DNA from: Byssothecium circinans
Lineage: Eukaryota; Ascomycota; Dothideomycetes; Pleosporales; Massarinaceae
DNA: 37,188 nt
Direction: 5' to 3'
Assembly (NCBI GenBank): GCA_010015675.1
Contig: ML977072.1
Span: forward strand, 1-37,188
Shown here: positions 32,961-37,188 of the stretch, piece after piece
Layout: every line of letters begins with the position of its first letter
Position numbering within the stretch: the first letter of the stretch is position 1
The notes under the pieces: generated by a model
The model's input: only the letters and a program-made list of their open reading frames with translations
Told to the model about the DNA's origin: nothing
Databases searched by the model: none
Made by a program: the position numbers and the translations under genes

Positions 32961-33219
32961 AGAAGGTATAATACTATAGTATAATAGAGAGGAATATAAA
33001 AGAAGTAGAAGTAAGAATTAAGTAAAAAAAAACAAAGTTTAAGATATAAAAATAGAAAAATAAATAAGAGTATAAAGATAAAAGGTAAACAAGTAAAGAA
33101 TAAAAAAAGAAAGTAGAATAAAGTATAAATAAAGTTATTTAGAATATAATATAAAATTAAGGGGTAGAGAGTAATAAGAATATATAAGTTAAGAGAAAGT
33201 AAAAGATAAGTAGAATATA
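32935..33219. repeat. A/G-rich, C-poor tract at the tail of copy A
   Basis: For nearly 290 bp the plus strand is almost pure A, G and T with only a handful of C (e.g. AGAAGTAGAAGTAAGAATTA). Purines dominate and no coding frame is seen. RIP acting on both strands would remove C and G alike, so this asymmetry suggests an originally purine-rich tail. It ends exactly where Pogo-B starts. Confidence 0.6.
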
Positions 33220-33959
33220 AGTAAAAAAAAGGTAACGTAAAGTACTACTAAACCGCCTATATCACTGAACTACCTATACTACTAAACCACCTACACTACT
33301 AAACCGCCTATGATTCCTTAGCAACACTAACTCCATCTTTAACACGAAAATGCCTTAATAATAAAGGTCTGAACGACTCTAACACGAAGGCAGACTACAG
33401 CTTGCCCTTAGCGCATATAATAGAGGCTAATTCTAAAGCTATTGAAGCGCTGCTAAGGCCTTTAACGTCAAGCCTCGCGTCCTCACTGAACGCGCTAAAG
33501 GAATACCGTTTCGACTAGAAACGGTACCAAACTGTTCAAAACTGTCCTTAACTGAGCAGGAAACACTTATCCTATACATCCTTGACCTTGATTCGCGAGG
33601 ATTCGCGCCTACGTTGGACGAAGTGTTAGATATGGTGAATAAACTACTACGCGAGCAAGGTAGTAAGAAAGTAGGCATTAACTAGGCAGAATAGTTCGTG
33701 AACTATTTAGAATAGTTATGAATGGTTTGGAACCATTCAGAACAGTTATGAATAGTTTAGAACCATTTGAAGGACCGTCAGAGGGCATTGCAGGAAGATC
33801 CTAAGGTGGTTGGCGCGTGGTTTAAGCTTATATAGGATACTAAAGCAAAGTACGGCGTACATGATAACGATATACATAACTTTGACGAGACTAGCTTTCA
33901 GATGGGTGTTATTAGCTCTATGAAAGTGGTTACTGGCTTAGAGAAGTAAGAAAGGCCTA
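33220..33959 (+). pseudogene. Pogo-B copy 1: 5' end and N-terminal transposase, cut by helicase element B
   Basis: It starts after TA at 33218-33219 with AGTAAAAAAAAGGTAACGTA, identical to the start of copy 2 at 36009. Four 17-bp subterminal repeats (33244-33311) precede the coding part. The transposase frame includes the psq-like helix-turn-helix (LALSAY..., SAAKAFNVKPRVL-like), LSLTEQETLILYILDLDSRGF with small changes, and NFDETSFQMGVISSMKVVTG near 33880-33940. The first catalytic Asp is kept here, unlike in copy 2. Similarity to copy 2 stops at 33959 (AAGGCCTA), where helicase element B begins; the 3' half is not in the window. Confidence 0.82.
33244..33311 (+). repeat. Four 17-bp tandem repeats at the Pogo-B 5' end
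   Basis: Units at 33244, 33261, 33278 and 33295 (consensus ACTACTAAACCGCCTAT; the second has diverged). Pogo-B copy 2 has only two such units, at 36033 and 36050. The position just inside the end suggests binding sites for the transposase, with copy number varying between elements. Confidence 0.85.
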
Positions 33960-36008
33960 ACTAAGAGGATGCGACGGATTATGCCTAATCCGTGGCGGAA
34001 CAGGTCTAGCGTCAGGGTTGCTAGCCCAAATCCGGGGCGTGGATAGGGATAATCCATGGGAATAGGAGGGCTAATCTATTCCACAGTAACACGTTCTCCC
34101 AACTAATTTTGTATATAGCTACTGCTTAGCAGCATTAGGAGCACTGATCCCCCATCTTGCAGCTTCACCTTTTGCATTAGTAATAGTCAAGGCGAGGGTA
34201 GACTCTCGCAGCAATAGAGTTCTGCTAGAACGCATGGTCACCCGCAGCAACATTACCACAACCAAGCGCAACCCGCCGTAGGAGAAATGGCAGCCGAACC
34301 TGATCACCACTATCATTTAAGAAGATAGAAGAAAACTTTCAGTATCTTCGCGAGTATAAGGTGCTTGTCTGCAAGGAGCATGCTACCGGTGTACAGAATC
34401 TAAACACGCATCTGCGTGATCATCACGCCGTAGCGAGCAAAGAGAGGGAGAGGATCATAGAGTACTATATATAGGTACTAGTAGATTAAGAAGCCTAAGG
34501 ACGTTAACCTGCCACCGCCACTAGGTCCGCTGATCAAGGAGCTAGGAGAGCCGCTCAATGGGCTTTAATGCGCTGAGGAAGATTGCAGCTTTATCATGAT
34601 CAATCTAGATAGGCTACGGAAGCACTGCAAGGGTGAGCACGGGTTGCTATAGAGGGGTGATATGAGCACGCTTTTCTAAAAAGTTAAGGTGTAGACGTTC
34701 TTCTAGGCTCGTGGGCAGCGGCGATATTTCGTTGTTAACGCAGCAGTCAACAACAGCGCGTCGTCCGTCCCCTGAGAGGCGGCCAACGTCGTCCGTGCAA
34801 GGCTGGCCGAATGGGAGGTAACAACGCAGGCACATGAAGAGGAGGCGCAGGTGATAGACGCAGAGGCTGCGAAGACTAACAAGACCAGCTGGTTCAAGCG
34901 GACGGGATAGCTGGAGCATCTCGCGAAGCGGAATCTAGCGCATCTTGCACATCAGATCTGACTGCCTGATTAGGGTGAAGTGAGGCTACAGCGCGCCGCG
35001 AAGCTAGTTGAGCTGCTGGTGGAGAGGAGCGTAGTTAAGCTATAGACGCTCGCACGGGAAATAAGACGGTGGCTCTAGAGTGCGAAGTAGCAGGAGGTCA
35101 ATCAATGGCTGATGGCCCAACTATAGAACCCAGAGAGTTAGGCCTGCTACGCTGGCTACATGGTTAAGTTCGTCTGCTACTTTCTGCGCATCGTGGCTAA
35201 CGAGCAGGCAAGGATGGAATGAAGCGGCCGTGGCGAGGATGGCGACAGCGACGTAGACAGCGAGTAGGCAGATGAAGAGGACGTCTTAGGCAATTAGAGC
35301 TCTAGGAGTAGTAGCGGCGGAAGTAATAGTAATAGTGATAGGGATAGCTACCCCCACCATTAAAGCGGACGCACAGAAGAGATAGATCTTATGAAAGATG
35401 CGCGCGAGCTGTTCTACTAGAAGGGCCGTCAGAAGGAGCTGGCAGTAGCGCTGTGGGAGATACTTAAGGATAATGATAATAATAATGATGATTAAGAATC
35501 CTAGCTAGAGGCATTGCTCGCCGCACTTGCATCGTTCATCTTTGAGTCCGTGGGTGATCGGCCGTTTAGCAGCGGACTTATTCACTTTCTCACCGTGTTA
35601 GGCATTGACGCCGAGGCGAATCACTTACGCACGGTAAAGAACTACTCGTACATACTCGCTGGCATGGTATACTGCATAAGGGTGCTTGCTATAGAGAAAC
35701 TGCTTCTAGCGGCGTGCCGTAATGAGCAGACGGACGAGGACTGGGAACTCTTCTTACATGTGAGAGAGAAGTATCTAGCCGACGGCTCGTATAGTCTGAT
35801 AAGCGAGGTGATCAGCTTACTAGCGTACGGTAAGTACGTTGTAATGATGGCTGGTAACTTAGGTAATGCGTACTAGTTAAAGGACAAGAGGATCTTCTAC
35901 TTAAACGGCCGACCAATCTACATCAGCCATTTCTGCAAGATGGCTTAGGACATGGTGGCCGAAGCTAAGCAGATGCTATAGGAGGAGCTATTCTAGGTAG
36001 TAAAGGTA
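33960..36008 (+). pseudogene. OrsD/RecQ helicase element, copy B (5' part)
   Basis: About 2.05 kb collinear with 28222-30250 of copy A and less mutated. The finger region reads LSFKKIEENFQYLREYKVLV with the CAG intact that is TAG in copy A. Then come CAEEDC-like and HCKGEHGL halves, and an open 120-codon stretch at 35514-35876 (FIFESVGDRPFSSGLIHFLT, YILAGMVYCIRVLAIEKLLL). It is cut at 36008 by Pogo-B copy 2, before the recombinase-like and helicase parts. Copies A and B carry different RIP sites, so neither descends from the other in its present form. Confidence 0.8.
33974..33993. repeat. Hairpin near the left end of helicase element B
   Basis: ACGGATTA, loop TGCC, TAATCCGT: eight perfect pairs, 14-18 bp from the boundary with Pogo-B. 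Equivalent to 28236-28255 in copy A, in its less mutated form. Confidence 0.85.
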
Positions 36009-37188
36009 AGTAAAAAAAAGGTAACGTAAAGCACTACTAAACCGCCCACACTACTAAACTACTCATGATTCCTTAGCAACACTAACTCTATCTTTAACAT
36101 GAAAATGCCTTAACAATAAAGGTCTGAACGACTCTAACACGAAGGCAGACTACAGCTTGCCCTTAGCGCATACAATAGAGGCCAATTCCAAAGCTATTGA
36201 AGCGCTGCTGAGGCCTTTAACGTCAAGCCTCGCGTCCTTACTAAACGCGCCAAAGGAATACCGTTTTGACCAGAAACGGTACTGAACTGTTTAAAACTGT
36301 CCTTGACTAAGCAGGAAACACTTATCCTATACATCCTCGACCTTAATTCGCGAGGATTCGCGCCTACGTTAGACGAAGTGTTAGATATGGCGAATAAACT
36401 ACTGCGCGAGCGGGGTAGTAAGAAAGTAGGCATCAACTAGGTAGAATGGTTCGTGAACCGTTCAGAACAGTTACGAATGGTTTGGAACTGTTCAAAGGAC
36501 CGTTAGAGGGCACTGCAGGAAGATCCTGAGGTGGTTGGCGCGTAGTTTAAGCTTATATAGGATACTAAAGCGAAGTACGGCGTACATGATAATGATATAC
36601 ATAACTTCAATGAGACTAGCTTTCAGATAGGTGTTATTAGCTCTATGAAAGTGGTTACTGGCTCAGAGAAGCGAGAAAGGCCTACAACGGTTCAGCTAGG
36701 CGATAAGGAGTAGGTGACAGATATCTAGAGTATATGTTCAAATGGTACATTCACCCCACTATTCATTATATATAAAGGACGCGTCCACATCTCTTTATGG
36801 TACTAGGAAGCCAATATACCACGTAATTAGAAGCTCTTAGTCTCAGAGAATGGATGGACAACCAATGAGCTTAGTCTCGCGTGGTTGAAGCACTTTAATG
36901 AGCATACAAAGGTGAGAACTGTTAGCGTCTATTAGTTGCTGATTTTAGATGGCCACGAAAGCCACCTAAATCAGGATTTCAAGGATTATTGCCATGACAA
37001 TAAGATCCTTACGCTCTGTATGCCAGCGCACTCGTTACACATCCTTTAGCCGCTTGATGTGGTGTTATTCTCGCCGCTTAAGCGCAAGTACTCTGAGACT
37101 ATTCGGAACTTGGCGCGCTAACACGTCTTTTACGTTAATAAGGAAGCGTTCCTACCAGCCTTTAAAGACGCGTTTTTAAGCGTATTTA
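36009..37188 (+). pseudogene. Pogo-B copy 2: DDE transposase, runs off the window
   Basis: It begins after TA (36007-36008) with AGTAAAAAAAAGGTAACG and two 17-bp repeats. The coding frame runs from MKMP at about 36098 to the window edge, with scattered TAG/TAA stops. Order: psq helix-turn-helix (SAAEAFNVKPRVLTKRAKG), LTKQETLILYILDLNSRGFA, and a CENP-B-like region to VGIN. The catalytic core follows: IHNFNETSF (first Asp changed to Asn by GAT>AAT), MKVVTGSEKRERP, SENGWTTNELSLAWLKHFNE, then LLILDGHESHLNQDFKDYCH with the second Asp, MPAHSLHIL.PLDVVLFSPL. This is the Fot1/Pogo type found in many ascomycetes, but a different family from the elements at 1-8164. The C-terminus and 3' inverted repeat lie outside. 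Confidence 0.85.

Larger units (their letters stand above)
28218..33219 (+). mobile_element. OrsD/RecQ helicase element, copy A
   Basis: The left end is fixed by comparison with copy B: both start at (CCTA)ACTAAGAGGA in unrelated surroundings, here inside the helicase domain of element 1, there inside a Pogo-B transposase. A 300-bp leader is followed by one giant gene and an A/G-rich tail. The right end is not proven, because Pogo-B copy 1 begins at 33220 with TA before it. The remainder of element 1, expected after a simple insertion, is not found before the window ends. Confidence 0.65.

Noticed and set aside
33500..36436. Minus-strand frames of 79-80 codons (e.g. MPTFLLPCSRSS..)
   Set aside because: They are antisense shadows of the Pogo-B transposase N-terminus, seen twice only because the element is present twice.

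Overview
The window comes from a filamentous ascomycete (Pezizomycotina; a Dothideomycete would fit, but I cannot name the species). The protein-coding genes have short introns of 48-64 bp with GT..AG ends and CTRAC-type branch points. Everything between them is degenerate transposon DNA with the footprint of repeat-induced point mutation (RIP): TG/CA turned to TA, so coding frames are riddled with TAG and TAA. Aligned copies differ mostly by C>T and G>A transitions.

Layout. 1-8164: three Pogo/Fot1-type DDE transposons. The middle one, on the minus strand, is split by a 3.0-kb hAT element (hAT-1). 8281-12957: an intact seven-exon PDR-type (ABCG) ABC transporter, minus strand, 1451 residues after splicing. 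13094-16043: hAT-2, inserted with an 8-bp target duplication 137 bp upstream of the transporter start codon; it contains a 50-N assembly gap. 16865-17623: a broken 3' piece of a fungal diterpene cyclase (CPS/KS-like). 17853-18209: a small broken gene with one recognisable intron. 18802-21094: an ankyrin-repeat gene with a Q/Y/P-rich tail, ending upstream at a 74-bp minisatellite (21094-21459). About 22180-28217: a RIP-degraded giant helicase gene interrupted by hAT-3 (22950-25914), a more heavily mutated copy of hAT-2. 28218-33219: a second, different zinc-finger/RecQ helicase element (copy A). 33220-33959: the 5' part of another Pogo family (Pogo-B). 33960-36008: copy B of the helicase element. 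36009 to the end: a second Pogo-B.

The right half is a chain of nested insertions. hAT-3 and helicase element A sit in the first helicase gene, helicase element B sits in a Pogo-B, and another Pogo-B sits in helicase element B. Copies A and B fix a common left end for the helicase element. Its protein carries C2H2-like fingers of the OrsD type, a middle domain that looks like a tyrosine recombinase, and a RecQ-type helicase. It is the best candidate here for an under-described mobile system.

The transporter and the diterpene cyclase remnant lie about 3.9 kb apart (about 0.95 kb without hAT-2), on the same strand. They may be what remains of a diterpenoid gene cluster eroded by transposons; this is inference. 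All coordinates were read by eye. Exon junctions of the transporter were checked by phase (4356 coding bases, divisible by three).
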